Of a stretch of DNA of 45,199 nt, positions 8,296-16,477 are shown one piece after another. This DNA is from Clostridiaceae bacterium OM02-2AC (GTDB taxonomy: Bacteria; Bacillota_I; Bacilli_A; Erysipelotrichales; Erysipelotrichaceae). The translations under genes were made by a program, and so were the position numbers. Position 1 is the first letter of the stretch. Every line of letters starts with the position of its first letter. The stretch is from contig QULU01000038.1 of NCBI GenBank assembly GCA_003481775.1, positions 1 through 45,199 of the forward strand. The letters are read 5' to 3'. The notes beneath the pieces are model-generated. The model saw only the letters and a list, made by a program, of their open reading frames with translations. It did no database searches and was not told where the DNA came from.

Positions 8296-8995
8296 TATTC
8301 TGATACTCCCTTCTAAATTGCTTCCATAAATATATACCTGCAGCCGTACACACGATGATAAATAGCAGTAATACGCTCCAGGATAGATAGAATATGATTT
8401 CAGATAGTATACGCATCGTTCCAAACGTCAGTACAAAGCATCCACTCATAAGACCAGGTCCTGTCCAGTGCCGTGCTTTTCGCAGGAACAGCAGAATTTC
8501 ATCACAAACGAATACAAGAGAAAAGCTGATGGTCAGTATTAGTTCAAGATAACCTTCCTGCATATAAAAAACAGCAGCTATGCAGATAATGAATAGCATA
8601 GCGATAAACAGACATGCAAACATACGAATACGCGTAAATAAAATCTGTATGTAGCTATACCGGCAGCTACGTTCCAGCTCTTCCATCTGAAACTCCCCGC
8701 TTCTTGTAAACTGGGGAATTGTAATAACTAAAAACCCAATCATATAATACATCGTAATTTCCCAAATGCCTTCTCTGTTGTATTGTTCGGGTGTTCGATG
8801 GAAAAGATAGTAAATCGTAAATGCAGTAAGAGTAAATAATAGCAGTATATAGTATTTCGGTATGCATTTCCACTGCAGCTTCATTTGATCCCATGCTTGA
8901 GGAGCTTTATTCTGCAAGGGCAGTGTCTGTAGAAACTGCTCGATTTCGTCCTGCGGCGCATCCTTCACCGTGTAATAATCTAATATTTTTTTCAT
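8258..8995 (-). CDS. membrane protein, probable ECF anti-sigma or accessory factor
   Basis: About 245 residues. A cytoplasmic N-terminal segment of about 45 residues (MKKILDYYTVKDAPQDEIEQ) is followed by about six membrane helices. I chose the ATG at 8995, whose ATGA overlaps the stop of the sigma gene. Membrane proteins encoded immediately after and coupled to ECF sigma genes usually sequester the sigma factor; that role is inferred from position and from the short cytoplasmic head, not from a recognised zinc-finger or RskA motif. It could instead be a transporter subunit. Confidence 0.65.
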   Translation of the reverse strand: MKKILDYYTVKDAPQDEIEQFLQTLPLQNKAPQAWDQMKLQWKCIPKYYILLLFTLTAFTIYYLFHRTPEQYNREGIWEITMYYMIGFLVITIPQFTRSGEFQMEELERSCRYSYIQILFTRIRMFACLFIAMLFIICIAAVFYMQEGYLELILTISFSLVFVCDEILLFLRKARHWTGPGLMSGCFVLTFGTMRILSEIIFYLSWSVLLLFIIVCTAAGIYLWKQFRREYQNNETFSRACYEEI

Positions 8996-9510
8996 TCCTC
9001 TACCTCCCACAGTTTCCTGCATGCTTGTAATCCTGTCCGCACACGCGTTTTTGCCGTCGATACGGGGATGCTCAAAACCTCAGCAATCTGGCGGTATTTC
9101 AAGCCCTGATAATAATATAAAATAATACATTCTCTCTGCTTATCCGGCAGCTTATACAGAATCTCCTTCATACGGTAATAGTTCTCATCCACTCCATTTC
9201 GTTTATCCTCCAGCATATCCCACTGCTTATCGTCATATACCTGATAATCCTTATGCTTACGAAAATAATCCACAGACACATGATAGGCGATCGTATGAAT
9301 ATAAGTAGAAAATGCAGCTAAGGGAGAGTACCTCGGCAGGCTTTCAACAAATTTCAGAAACGTTTCCTGTGTAAGATCAGAGGCGATGCTTGTATTTCCA
9401 GTCTTACGCACGAGGTATTTATATATGGGTTGATACCAACGTCGAATGAGCTCTTCAAGCGCTTCCTGATCACCATGCTTTGCCCTGGATATCAATATGT
9501 TATCCTGCAT
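8992..9510 (-). CDS. ECF-type RNA polymerase sigma factor
   Basis: 172 residues with the two ECF domains: region 2 (about 20-90; DLTQETFLKFVESLPRY and FSTYIHTIAYHVSVDYFRK) and region 4 (about 110-165; LPDKQRECIILYYYQGLKYR and an IPVSTAKTRV helix-turn-helix). It leads a five-gene operon with a membrane protein and a complete ABC transporter, the same logic as Bacillus sigY-yxlCDEFG. An ECF-like promoter just upstream suggests that the factor activates its own operon, with envelope stress or a peptide antibiotic as a plausible signal. Confidence 0.93.
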   Translation of the reverse strand: MQDNILISRAKHGDQEALEELIRRWYQPIYKYLVRKTGNTSIASDLTQETFLKFVESLPRYSPLAAFSTYIHTIAYHVSVDYFRKHKDYQVYDDKQWDMLEDKRNGVDENYYRMKEILYKLPDKQRECIILYYYQGLKYRQIAEVLSIPVSTAKTRVRTGLQACRKLWEVEE

Positions 9511-9542
9511 CTACCATCTCACCTTTCTCCTCTTTATAGTTT

Positions 9543-9571
9543 AACGGATGAATAACCAAAAAGGTTTGGTT
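9543..9571 (-). promoter_or_regulatory. ECF-type promoter with overlapping palindrome
   Basis: Reading the minus strand, CCAAACC ends with AAAC at 9567-9564. Then 17 bp follow and CGTT lies at 9546-9543, matching the AAC / CGT pattern of Bacillus ECF promoters. The -35 lies in a palindrome, AACCAAA (9554-9560) and TTTGGTT (9565-9571). Expected transcript start is near 9535, about 25 nt ahead of the sigma gene. Confidence 0.6.
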
Positions 9572-9618
9572 TTATTAAAATTTTAGAAAATAATTTAAAA
9601 ACAAACTTTTTTATTATA

Positions 9619-9642
9619 GCTTACGTTAAATTAACTGTAAGC
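9619..9642. promoter_or_regulatory. operator-like palindrome before the first ABC cassette
   Basis: GCTTAC-GTTAA (9619-9629) mirrors TTAAC-T-GTAAGC (9631-9642). The minus strand reads TACAGTTAAT, which resembles the ACAGTTAA-type half-site of AgrA-like LytTR regulators. It overlaps the expected -35 of a weak promoter (TATATT at 9649-9654) for the gene at 9676. Binding by the LytTR regulator at 17562-18248 is plausible, but only one good half-site is seen. Confidence 0.4.
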
Positions 9643-9675
9643 AAATTTTATATTATTTACAGGAAGAGGTCTGCT

Positions 9676-10530
9676 ATGTTCACAAAATCCAGAAAAAATG
9701 CCTTTCGTTATTTATGCTGTTATTCAATCCTTATACTCTCAACTTTTCTAACAGTGTATACCAATTATCCATCCCTCGAGAATTCCTATCCGGGCGATTA
9801 CGGTATCTATGCATTTTATAAAATGACTTCTATGGATATGCTGCTATTTGTCTTTACGGCTCTATTCATAATCGCACCACTACTTGTTTCAGCTACATTC
9901 TTTCAGATACAAAAAGGGTTTTCTAATTTCATTTTATTAAGAATTTCCATACAAGACTATCTAAAAAGGGTATTGATTAAATCTTTTTCAACTGGCTTCA
10001 TCTTTTTTCTGATCCTGCAGATATCCATTATATTATATCTGCATTTCTTCTACGAATCAGTGATTCCCTCCCTTTTTATAAGTACTGAAATGTATTTCAG
10101 CAGGAATGCTGTTTTAGAATTATTAATCTTTGTTTTACTATCCTCTGCAGGCTATGGTATTTTTCTGATGTTTATCTCCACACTGTCCATGCTGATTAAA
10201 AACGAATATATCTTTTACTCCACAGGAGTTCTTGTTCAAATAACCAGTATGCTTCTATACCCGTGTACAGGTGCTGTGATAGTCCAACAATTAGAGCCTT
10301 ATACCCGTCGTATGATTCCGATACGTTCTTTATTATCTTTCATGGTACCTGCAAATCTAATCACACCAGGGACAACCTTTCCATTAGAAGCGCATTACAC
10401 TGGCTGGTATTCATTTACCAGTACAGCATTATTTTTTACATTATTGATATATTTGCTATATAGGCTTATATGCAGTCGTTATAAATACAACAGGATAAGG
10501 TGTATAGAACACAGTATCTGCGTACCATAA
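9676..10530 (+). CDS. LanE/LanG-like ABC permease
   Basis: A 284-residue polytopic protein with about six helices and no other domain. It is homologous to the protein at 15176: both share the segment ending NLITPG / NLLTPG near residue 220. Ribosome binding site GGAAGAGG lies 6 nt upstream. It begins a cassette with an E-loop ABC ATPase and a second small membrane protein, the composition of a LanFEG-type transporter that expels a bacteriocin from the producer membrane. Substrate unknown. Confidence 0.75.
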   Translation: MFTKSRKNAFRYLCCYSILILSTFLTVYTNYPSLENSYPGDYGIYAFYKMTSMDMLLFVFTALFIIAPLLVSATFFQIQKGFSNFILLRISIQDYLKRVLIKSFSTGFIFFLILQISIILYLHFFYESVIPSLFISTEMYFSRNAVLELLIFVLLSSAGYGIFLMFISTLSMLIKNEYIFYSTGVLVQITSMLLYPCTGAVIVQQLEPYTRRMIPIRSLLSFMVPANLITPGTTFPLEAHYTGWYSFTSTALFFTLLIYLLYRLICSRYKYNRIRCIEHSICVP

Positions 10531-10569
10531 GAAATCATGCTGAATCTACAAGCGAAATGGAGAACGTAT

Positions 10570-11169
10570 ATGATAAAAATTGATAATATTCAAAAAAGCT
10601 TCAAAGGGAATACTGTTTTAAAAGGAATCCAATTGGAAATTCATGAAGGTGATTTAATTCATATAAAGGGAATCAATGGATCGGGAAAAAGCACATTACT
10701 AAAAATCATTGCTGGTTTGTTGATGCAGGATGAAGGAAGCATCCGTCTATCCAAAGGCACACAGATTGGAGCATTGATAGAAAATCCAAAGTATATCGAA
10801 ACAGAAACAGCCGTTTATAATCTAAAATTTCTTTTTAATCTAAAAGGCACATATGAAGAAAGCACTGTAAAGAATTTATTCAGACTGTTTCAACTAGATT
10901 ACGATTTGAAAACTCCCATAAAAAAATACAGTATTGGTATGCGGCAAAAGGTTGGCATTATTCAAGCAATTATGGAAAACCAGAACCTAGTCCTGTTTGA
11001 CGAGCCGACAAGAGGGCTGGATGAAGCAAGTATTCATGCGTTTAATGAAATAATCAAAGCTTTACTCAGGCAAAAGAAAGCCGTCATTATATGCGCACAT
11101 GACGGCGTTGATGATATCGCATTCACCCGCAAATTTGTATTAGAAAACGGCTTTCTGCATGAGCTTTGA
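10570..11169 (+). CDS. LanF-like ABC ATPase with E-loop (bacteriocin immunity type)
   Basis: 199 residues, a minimal ATPase. Walker A INGSGKST is at about 35-42, the signature YSIGMRQKVGIIQAIM, Walker B LVLFDEP, and the switch His in ICAHDGVDD. In place of the Q-loop glutamine it has IGALIENPKYIE, that is a glutamate. This E-loop is a recognised hallmark of LanF subunits of lantibiotic self-immunity transporters. I chose the ATG at 10570 (GGAG 8 nt upstream). Its paralogue lies at 16478, about 60 percent identical by eye. It serves the permeases on either side. Confidence 0.9.
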   Translation: MIKIDNIQKSFKGNTVLKGIQLEIHEGDLIHIKGINGSGKSTLLKIIAGLLMQDEGSIRLSKGTQIGALIENPKYIETETAVYNLKFLFNLKGTYEESTVKNLFRLFQLDYDLKTPIKKYSIGMRQKVGIIQAIMENQNLVLFDEPTRGLDEASIHAFNEIIKALLRQKKAVIICAHDGVDDIAFTRKFVLENGFLHEL

Positions 11170-11326
11170 TTGTACTTTAATAAATGTAAATAAACAACCA
11201 AATCTGTAAAGTATACAATAACCTTAAAAGAATATAAAAGCAGAATCCTAAATGATGTAGAAATAAGCTTTCATGTTTCATAACATTCCTATAAAAAAGT
11301 CATAACAATAAAGAAGAGGTATCCGC

Positions 11327-11836
11327 ATGTGGAAACTAAATAAATATTCATACAAATCGGGTTATACAATCCTAATGATTTTTGGAGGCTGCCTATCCTT
11401 ATATTTTTATAATGGCTCGGATCATACGCCACTGAATCTTTATTATCTCACGAATCATTATGCAGGATTATATGGAGAATCGTTTTATTTTATACTTCTT
11501 GTATATCGTATATATATCTTTAAACAGCTCCGTAGTCTTACACTGATACGCTTAAAAAAACAGCAATTTTGTATACAGCTGTTTTCTCAATTTATGATGA
11601 ATCTTTGTGTTCATTTTCTGATTTTATACGGTCCTACGCTGGTGACTGGCTGGTCCTATATAACCTCTTATTCTATGCTATACTCCTTTTTTGTATTGCT
11701 TTTCCTACAATATTTCATGATAGAATTAATAGCTCTTTTCATAATATATGCGAATAGCAGTACCGTATACATAGCCACCATTATCATTCTAAATCTCATA
11801 ACTCATTATATTATCGTTCCCTTTATTTTCTTTTAG
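11327..11836 (+). CDS. small ABC-associated membrane protein
   Basis: 169 residues with about five hydrophobic helices and few polar stretches. It is similar in size, topology and N-terminal pattern to the proteins at 15956 and 17055. In each case it lies within a LanF-like cassette, so it is probably the second permease subunit. Ribosome binding site GAAGAGG lies 7 nt upstream. It is separated from the ATPase by 157 nt containing only AT-rich sequence. Confidence 0.65.
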   Translation: MWKLNKYSYKSGYTILMIFGGCLSLYFYNGSDHTPLNLYYLTNHYAGLYGESFYFILLVYRIYIFKQLRSLTLIRLKKQQFCIQLFSQFMMNLCVHFLILYGPTLVTGWSYITSYSMLYSFFVLLFLQYFMIELIALFIIYANSSTVYIATIIILNLITHYIIVPFIFF

Positions 11837-12014
11837 TATGTTATATATCGATAACGTCTTAAAACCTTCACAAAATCTCTTAGTCATACTTACGCATTTG
11901 TTGGAAATTCTGATAACTCCTGTCAGTTGATATTTGTATTTGACGGCCTTAAAACTTCTTCCAATTTTTATGGAGATTTATCAGTCGACATATACTAAAT
12001 CATCAATTTAAATT

Positions 12015-12076
12015 CATAAAATCATAATATTTTCTTTTTTTATGTACATAAAATCATATTATTTTATGATTTTATG
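12015..12076. repeat. three-copy CATAAAATCAT repeat in an AT-rich gap
   Basis: CATAAAATCAT occurs directly at 12015-12025 and 12047-12057 and inverted (ATGATTTTATG) at 12066-12076. The last two form an 11-bp hairpin with an 8-nt loop. It lies in the 324-bp gap between the convergent genes ending at 11836 and 12161, the rest of which is featureless AT-rich sequence. It may act as a transcription stop for the kinase operon, although no U-run follows on that strand. Confidence 0.5.
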
Positions 12077-12160
12077 AAGATAACATCTTTTTTATAGTCT
12101 TTATTTGTCAGATTCGTTGTTATTGCAAGATGCTCTTCCTATCATACTAAACATACTCAT

Positions 12161-13504
12161 TCAATAAGATAACATTTCAATTGGCAATACAATTTCCACT
12201 ATAAATATTTTATGATTAACAGTTCTTGTAATAATGCCATTTTTCTCCTTCACCACTTCACAAACACGCTGAAAACCGATTCCGTGATTTTCTTTATCTT
12301 CTTTACTTGTAATAAGCTTCTGATTATCCATATGAATTTCCTCTATATTACAACTATTTTCTATACTAAGCCTTACCATGTCCGCTTTTTTTCTTGTTGA
12401 AAGCTTTATAAACCTTTTATTTTCTACGTATTTTTGAGCCTCTATTGCATTATCAATCAGATTTCCCAGGATTGTTGTCAATTCAAAAAGATTCAGAAAA
12501 TCCAGCGTATTTTTAAAATCACACGTTAAATCAATATTTAGTGATTTTATTTTTTCTACTTTTGAATTTATCAGATAATTTAAATGCAAATTTGATGTTG
12601 AAAGAACATCTATAATTTCCATCTTTCCCATAATATCATGCAAATATTCCAATGCCAGCTCATCATCAACCTTAATCGTTGATTCTAGCATAATGAAATG
12701 ATTTTTTAAATCATGCTTTAGTTTTCTATTCTCACTGATAGCTGCCTCAATTCTTGTGGCAAGCTCTGATCTGTATAGCTCAGCCTGTTCATGTAATTTC
12801 ATATCAAGTAATGCCTTTTTCTGTTTATCCAGCATTTTTAAATAATAGAAGAAAACGAAAAATATTCCTATCATAAATATAATCAAAATATAATCTATAC
12901 TCGTAGATAAGAATAAATTTTCCGGATCTACATTCGGCATAAAATCAATAACAAAGTAATAATAGCTTAGAAGAATGAGTGACATTACACTGAAAACCCA
13001 CCATTCCTTATCTTCTAATACCATATGTTTAAGAACTTTACGTAAAACGATATAAAGCAAGAAATAAAAAAACGGATATAATAACATTAATGCATAGCTC
13101 AGCCATTCCTCATTCACAAAATTTATCATATACTGAAAAACTATGTTATTGAAAAACGAATAAAGAATATCCGCACTTTTAACAAGTGTATAGCCAAGTG
13201 ATAAATAGAAGACACGCTTCCCTTTTGATTCCTGAAAAAGAAAAAACATAAAAAGTAATACGGCAAAATCTTCAAAAGTATCAGGACTATACCTAGCCAC
13301 ACCTCCAAATTCATCAATCCATGTTATATTTATAAAAACAAATATATTGATAATGAATAGTAAGATTAAAATCAAATAAAAAATGTACTTAAGCTTTATA
13401 TTTTTCAAATAAATTCGTGTTTTCGTTAATTCAAATATGAAACCATAGCCAATGAATGTAACTGTGAAGTATGTTAACATATAAGCGTATAATCCGTTAT
13501 CCAT
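12161..13504 (-). CDS. AgrC-like GHKL histidine kinase
   Basis: About 447 residues. Six or seven membrane helices fill residues 1-225. A short coiled linker and a HPK10-type kinase core follow: KHDLKNHF H-box (His near 264), GNLIDNAIEA N-box (Asn near 352), NHGIGFQ G-box (near 407-412). The ATG at 13504 has AAAGGGTG upstream. This class senses peptides or membrane signals and phosphorylates LytTR regulators. The obvious partner is the regulator at 17562-18248, on the same strand 4 kb upstream. A secreted protein gene precedes it by 41 nt, so the two are one operon. Confidence 0.92.
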   Translation of the reverse strand: MDNGLYAYMLTYFTVTFIGYGFIFELTKTRIYLKNIKLKYIFYLILILLFIINIFVFINITWIDEFGGVARYSPDTFEDFAVLLFMFFLFQESKGKRVFYLSLGYTLVKSADILYSFFNNIVFQYMINFVNEEWLSYALMLLYPFFYFLLYIVLRKVLKHMVLEDKEWWVFSVMSLILLSYYYFVIDFMPNVDPENLFLSTSIDYILIIFMIGIFFVFFYYLKMLDKQKKALLDMKLHEQAELYRSELATRIEAAISENRKLKHDLKNHFIMLESTIKVDDELALEYLHDIMGKMEIIDVLSTSNLHLNYLINSKVEKIKSLNIDLTCDFKNTLDFLNLFELTTILGNLIDNAIEAQKYVENKRFIKLSTRKKADMVRLSIENSCNIEEIHMDNQKLITSKEDKENHGIGFQRVCEVVKEKNGIITRTVNHKIFIVEIVLPIEMLSY

Positions 13505-13545
13505 TATTATCACCCTTTGGTATAATAACACAAAAAAATAACTGA

Positions 13546-14121
13546 TTAAATTGATTTTGTATGATTTGTTTTATACACAACTCCATTTATTATATGCTTA
13601 ACATTGTATACTATTGTTTTCCCTGAATTTTTGATATTGCTGGACATATATTGGATTGTATATATTGCTCCACCCTTATCAATGATTTTGGCACTTGCTT
13701 TCCCTGAAGTTATTTTCTTATTTGTAATATTATATGTACCAATGACTGTATATAGACAGTATTTTGTTTTTTTATAATAAATTTTCTGTCTTGACCAGGT
13801 TACAGTGTTGGCTGAATAAAAAGTTATGGAAGGAATATCTTCCTGAACACTGCACACTATTTCCATCATATTGTCAGTTGTATGATATGGGTCCTTTTTG
13901 AACAATTCCCTTTGACTCCATACAAAATCACCAATATCATTTCCCTCCTGATCCTGAAAAACATAAGACTCAGGATTATCATAGTACCTTTGAAACATTT
14001 CGATTTCCTCAGCAAGATCGTTATCTTCAATATGATTTAGATTCATTTCTTCCGCAAATACCGATATGTTATTCATTGCCAATAATATTAAACATAAGAT
14101 AATTTTTCGAGTAAAATTCAT
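13546..14121 (-). CDS. secreted protein of unknown function, co-transcribed with the kinase
   Basis: 191 residues. A signal peptide is clear: MNFTRKIILC followed by a hydrophobic core and VFA/EE cleavage near 23. The mature part has an acidic N-terminal half (about 24-85) and a C-terminal half rich in Tyr, Thr, Lys and Ile with alternating beta-like pattern (for example YTVIGTYNIT and VYNVKHIING). No catalytic motif or known family was recognised. No mature cysteine pair suggests a disulfide-based toxin. Being in one operon with a peptide-type kinase, it could be a signal-presenting or co-sensor protein, or a target of the system. Confidence 0.7.
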   Translation of the reverse strand: MNFTRKIILCLILLAMNNISVFAEEMNLNHIEDNDLAEEIEMFQRYYDNPESYVFQDQEGNDIGDFVWSQRELFKKDPYHTTDNMMEIVCSVQEDIPSITFYSANTVTWSRQKIYYKKTKYCLYTVIGTYNITNKKITSGKASAKIIDKGGAIYTIQYMSSNIKNSGKTIVYNVKHIINGVVYKTNHTKSI

Positions 14122-14570
14122 AATATCGATTCCTTTCCCAGTTAATAAATCATGTATTAAAAATGACTATCATCATTATCTGAAAAACCTCACAAAGGCT
14201 GTGGCCGCCTTGATGTATAGTGCTTTACACAGTCCTTTGCTTAGGTTAATTTTTAATGATTATGTTAAATACCATGTTATTATTTCATTTTCTCCATCCT
14301 CTTACTTTTACACATTATACGTAACAAACTATTTTACAATTCACCTGCTTTCTGAATATAGTAGGTATATACGATGAGTATTTCATGAACCTCGATAAGA
14401 ATCGTGTAAAAATTCCTTTTTAGAATAAGAATATAGTTATAAAATGAAAACCATCATTTATAAATAAAAAAGTAATATCAGGGGGAGATAAATATAATAT
14501 ACTTAATTATTACATTATTTCAATCCTAATGTTATGAATAGCATCATTTCATATGTGAGTGAACAAAAAT

Positions 14571-14599
14571 ACCGTTTATCACAAATTTATAACCTTTCA
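14571..14599 (+). promoter_or_regulatory. candidate LytTR-regulator binding site
   Basis: ACCGTTTAT (14571-14579) and AACCTTTCA (14591-14599) are imperfect 9-bp direct repeats exactly 20 bp apart, two helical turns. They end 11 bp before the -35 of the downstream promoter. This is the layout known for LytTR regulators such as AgrA and VirR. Proposed binder: the response regulator at 17562-18248. Confidence 0.45.
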
Positions 14600-14610
14600 C
14601 AACAAAATCA

Positions 14611-14639
14611 TTGCTAGTTATGAAAAATTAAATTATACT
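14611..14639 (+). promoter_or_regulatory. promoter of the secreted protein / ABC cassette operon
   Basis: TTGCTA (14611-14616) and TATACT (14634-14639) are spaced 17 bp. The transcript would start near 14646, about 40 nt before the secreted protein gene. Confidence 0.65.
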
Positions 14640-14685
14640 ACCATCACACAAGTACTTGTTAAATAAAAAGGAGGGCTATATAAAA

Positions 14686-15105
14686 ATGAATGCAATATTG
14701 AAAAAGTTTTTAATGTTTAGCTTTGTTTTTACTTTTGCAGTAGCGTTTACAGCAACGGCTTTTGCTGCTGTATCACCTTTAGTAACAATGGGTGTTCCAC
14801 GTTTCGGAGGCTGGAGTAATTTCTCTGTTGAGAAAGAAAAAAAAGCTAATAAAAATGCGGATGGGGGTATTTATTTAAATACATCACCATATACATTTAA
14901 TATATATGGACAACTTTATAAAGAATCCGCTAAAGATAAAAAGAATGAAAAAGCTTTGAATGGTAACATTACTTTATCTGTAAAAAAATGGAAGAGAAAA
15001 CCATATTACGCATCACAAAAAGGAACAGGTAAATATAAATCTGCAATAACAAGTTCCACTCTTGAACCAGATTACAGATATATTACATATAAATTTGAAC
15101 CTTAA
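14686..15105 (+). CDS. small secreted basic protein, candidate bacteriocin or ABC substrate
   Basis: 139 residues. The signal peptide has MNAILKK, a long hydrophobic core and a TAFA/AVS cleavage near residue 27. The mature protein (about 112 residues) is rich in Lys, Tyr, Asn and Thr, has no cysteine, and starts with a VPRFGGWSNF segment. No known family could be assigned; it is not clearly lactococcin 972-like. It is the first gene of an operon encoding a LanFEG-like transporter and sits behind a LytTR-type box. That is the arrangement expected for a regulated secreted effector with its immunity system. I chose the ATG at 14686 (AAGGAGGG about 10 nt upstream). Confidence 0.75.
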   Translation: MNAILKKFLMFSFVFTFAVAFTATAFAAVSPLVTMGVPRFGGWSNFSVEKEKKANKNADGGIYLNTSPYTFNIYGQLYKESAKDKKNEKALNGNITLSVKKWKRKPYYASQKGTGKYKSAITSSTLEPDYRYITYKFEP

Positions 15106-15114
15106 TTATTAAAT

Positions 15115-15148
15115 AAATCAAAGACATGAATTATTCTGTCTTTGATTT
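15115..15148 (+). other. intra-operon hairpin after the secreted protein gene
   Basis: AAATCAAAGACA (15115-15126) and TGTCTTTGATTT (15137-15148) form a perfect 12-bp stem with a 10-nt loop, followed only by ATTACATTATTT. It could be a leaky terminator or an mRNA stabilising stem that makes the secreted protein more abundant than the transporter. Confidence 0.6.
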
Positions 15149-15175
15149 ATTACATTATTTAGAAAGGAGTTCTTT

Positions 15176-15907
15176 ATGCTTTATTCCAAAAAACAAAAAA
15201 TTTCTATCATACTATTCTTATTTGCTATTATAATACTTACCTTATTCCTAATAAAATTTCAATTAGATCCTATTTTTGAGGAGTCCACAATCAATAGAGG
15301 TGTTGAGGCCTACTTCGATATCAGCAATGCTAATAAAACAATATTTTATTTTTTAGCATTGATAATCATTACTCCGAATTTATTTACAATCAACTATTTT
15401 AAATATAAAAATAATTCATTCATTAACCTTATCACTGAAAGAATCAATCTCAAGACATATACTCTCAAAATAACAGTAAAAGTTTTTCTTGATTCCTTTT
15501 TATTTTACTTATTACTGAATGTTGCCATAATTGCGATGATACATTTCACCTATAGTCCTATTGATTTTACAAAAGAAACACTTACTTTTATTTTTTCGCC
15601 GAATCCTTTTCTGAACTTTGGCTTATATATACTATTTTCCTGTATTGGCTTTGGTATCTATAATATTTTCCTGATACAGATGATATACATTATAAAAAAC
15701 GAATTCATGTTTAGAGCTTTCTCTTTATTGAATTTTATATTATCTCTTATTTCAGTAATCATGTTCAAGCAAATATTCCTTCAAACAGGTCTAAGCAATG
15801 AATTAGCCGGCGTGATTTCCAGTTTCATTACGCCAATGAATTTACTAACACCAGGATTACTATTTGAATGCTATGGTCTATTATCTTTTACCTTATCAGC
15901 AATATAG
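15176..15907 (+). CDS. LanE/LanG-like ABC permease, C-terminus lost by frameshift
   Basis: 243 residues as read, with about six helices, homologous to the 284-residue protein at 9676. The frame stops at 15907 within the last helix. The -1 frame from 15868 reads WSIIFYLISNIALSIVLWKI then a basic tail and stops at 15963, overlapping the next start by 8 nt (ATGGTTGA). That is exactly how an intact gene of about 262 residues would look. An indel between about 15868 and 15885 is therefore likely: a real lesion, or a sequencing error. Ribosome binding site AAAGGAG is present. If real, the permease lacks its last helix. Confidence 0.75.
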   Translation: MLYSKKQKISIILFLFAIIILTLFLIKFQLDPIFEESTINRGVEAYFDISNANKTIFYFLALIIITPNLFTINYFKYKNNSFINLITERINLKTYTLKITVKVFLDSFLFYLLLNVAIIAMIHFTYSPIDFTKETLTFIFSPNPFLNFGLYILFSCIGFGIYNIFLIQMIYIIKNEFMFRAFSLLNFILSLISVIMFKQIFLQTGLSNELAGVISSFITPMNLLTPGLLFECYGLLSFTLSAI

Positions 15908-15955
15908 CATTATCCATTGTATTATGGAAAATATCATATAGGAGTATGATGCAAA

Positions 15956-16459
15956 ATGGTTGATATATTGAAAAAAACATATATTAATAAATATATCCTT
16001 TTATTTGCAATCACTACCTGCTTATCTTTTTACTTTTTTTATGTGAGTAATCTATCTCTGGATGTATGGTTATTTACTTCAAAATATATATTTATATATT
16101 CAAATATTGTTTTTTCAATTTTCGCATTAAAAAGAATAAGTTTAATCAAAGCTGTGAGCACTCATATGAAAATAAGATTAAAGGATGAAGGTTTTACCTT
16201 ATTCCTTATAAAAAGTATATTCATAAATATATTGATCTACTTTGTAATGACTTATTCCGTTTTCTTTTATAACCTTTTCTTTTGTAAAGATTACTTGCTT
16301 CTATTTTTATATTTTTTGATAAACCTGCTCATGCAATTTATCAACGAATGCATCATTATGTTTATTCTATATAAAAATAAAAGTGCTGCTTTATTATTAC
16401 TTACACTATTCAATAATTTTCTAATACAATTCCTAATTTTAGAAAACATAGTCAATTAA
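15956..16459 (+). CDS. small ABC-associated membrane protein
   Basis: 167 residues with about five hydrophobic helices. Its N-terminus (MVDILKKTYINKYILLF) resembles that of the protein at 17055, and the size matches the one at 11327. AGGAG lies 11 nt upstream. Its start overlaps the end of the repaired upstream frame. It is likely a permease subunit of the second LanFEG-like cassette; this cassette holds two such proteins, the first only one. Confidence 0.65.
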   Translation: MVDILKKTYINKYILLFAITTCLSFYFFYVSNLSLDVWLFTSKYIFIYSNIVFSIFALKRISLIKAVSTHMKIRLKDEGFTLFLIKSIFINILIYFVMTYSVFFYNLFFCKDYLLLFLYFLINLLMQFINECIIMFILYKNKSAALLLLTLFNNFLIQFLILENIVN

Positions 16460-16477
16460 AGACAAGGAGAACAAAAA

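Larger units (their letters stand above)
14122..14685. other. AT-rich divergent intergenic region
   Basis: This 564-bp gap separates the leftward secreted-protein/kinase operon from the rightward secreted-protein/ABC operon. It contains GTTAA-type repeats at 14241-14270 (TTAGGTTAAT and TATGTTAAAT, 19-20 bp apart), a GGGGGAG not followed by any start codon near 14480, a LytTR-like repeat pair at 14571-14599, and a promoter at 14611-14639. No convincing short gene was found in any frame, in particular no AgrD-like pheromone precursor. Confidence 0.55.

Noticed and set aside
14066..14377. Plus-strand frame of about 100 residues
   Set aside because: It overlaps the start of the secreted protein gene, has no ribosome binding site and random composition.
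14122..14685. AgrD-like pheromone precursor gene
   Set aside because: All short frames on both strands were inspected by eye; none has a start, ribosome binding site and amphipathic/Cys-containing core.
14686..15105. Lactococcin 972-family bacteriocin
   Set aside because: A GGW segment and an ABC neighbour suggested it, but the spacing of aromatic and glycine motifs of that family is not present.
15868..15963. Separate 31-residue gene or programmed -1 frameshift
   Set aside because: No ribosome binding site for a separate gene and no slippery heptamer in the correct phase; an indel explains it better.
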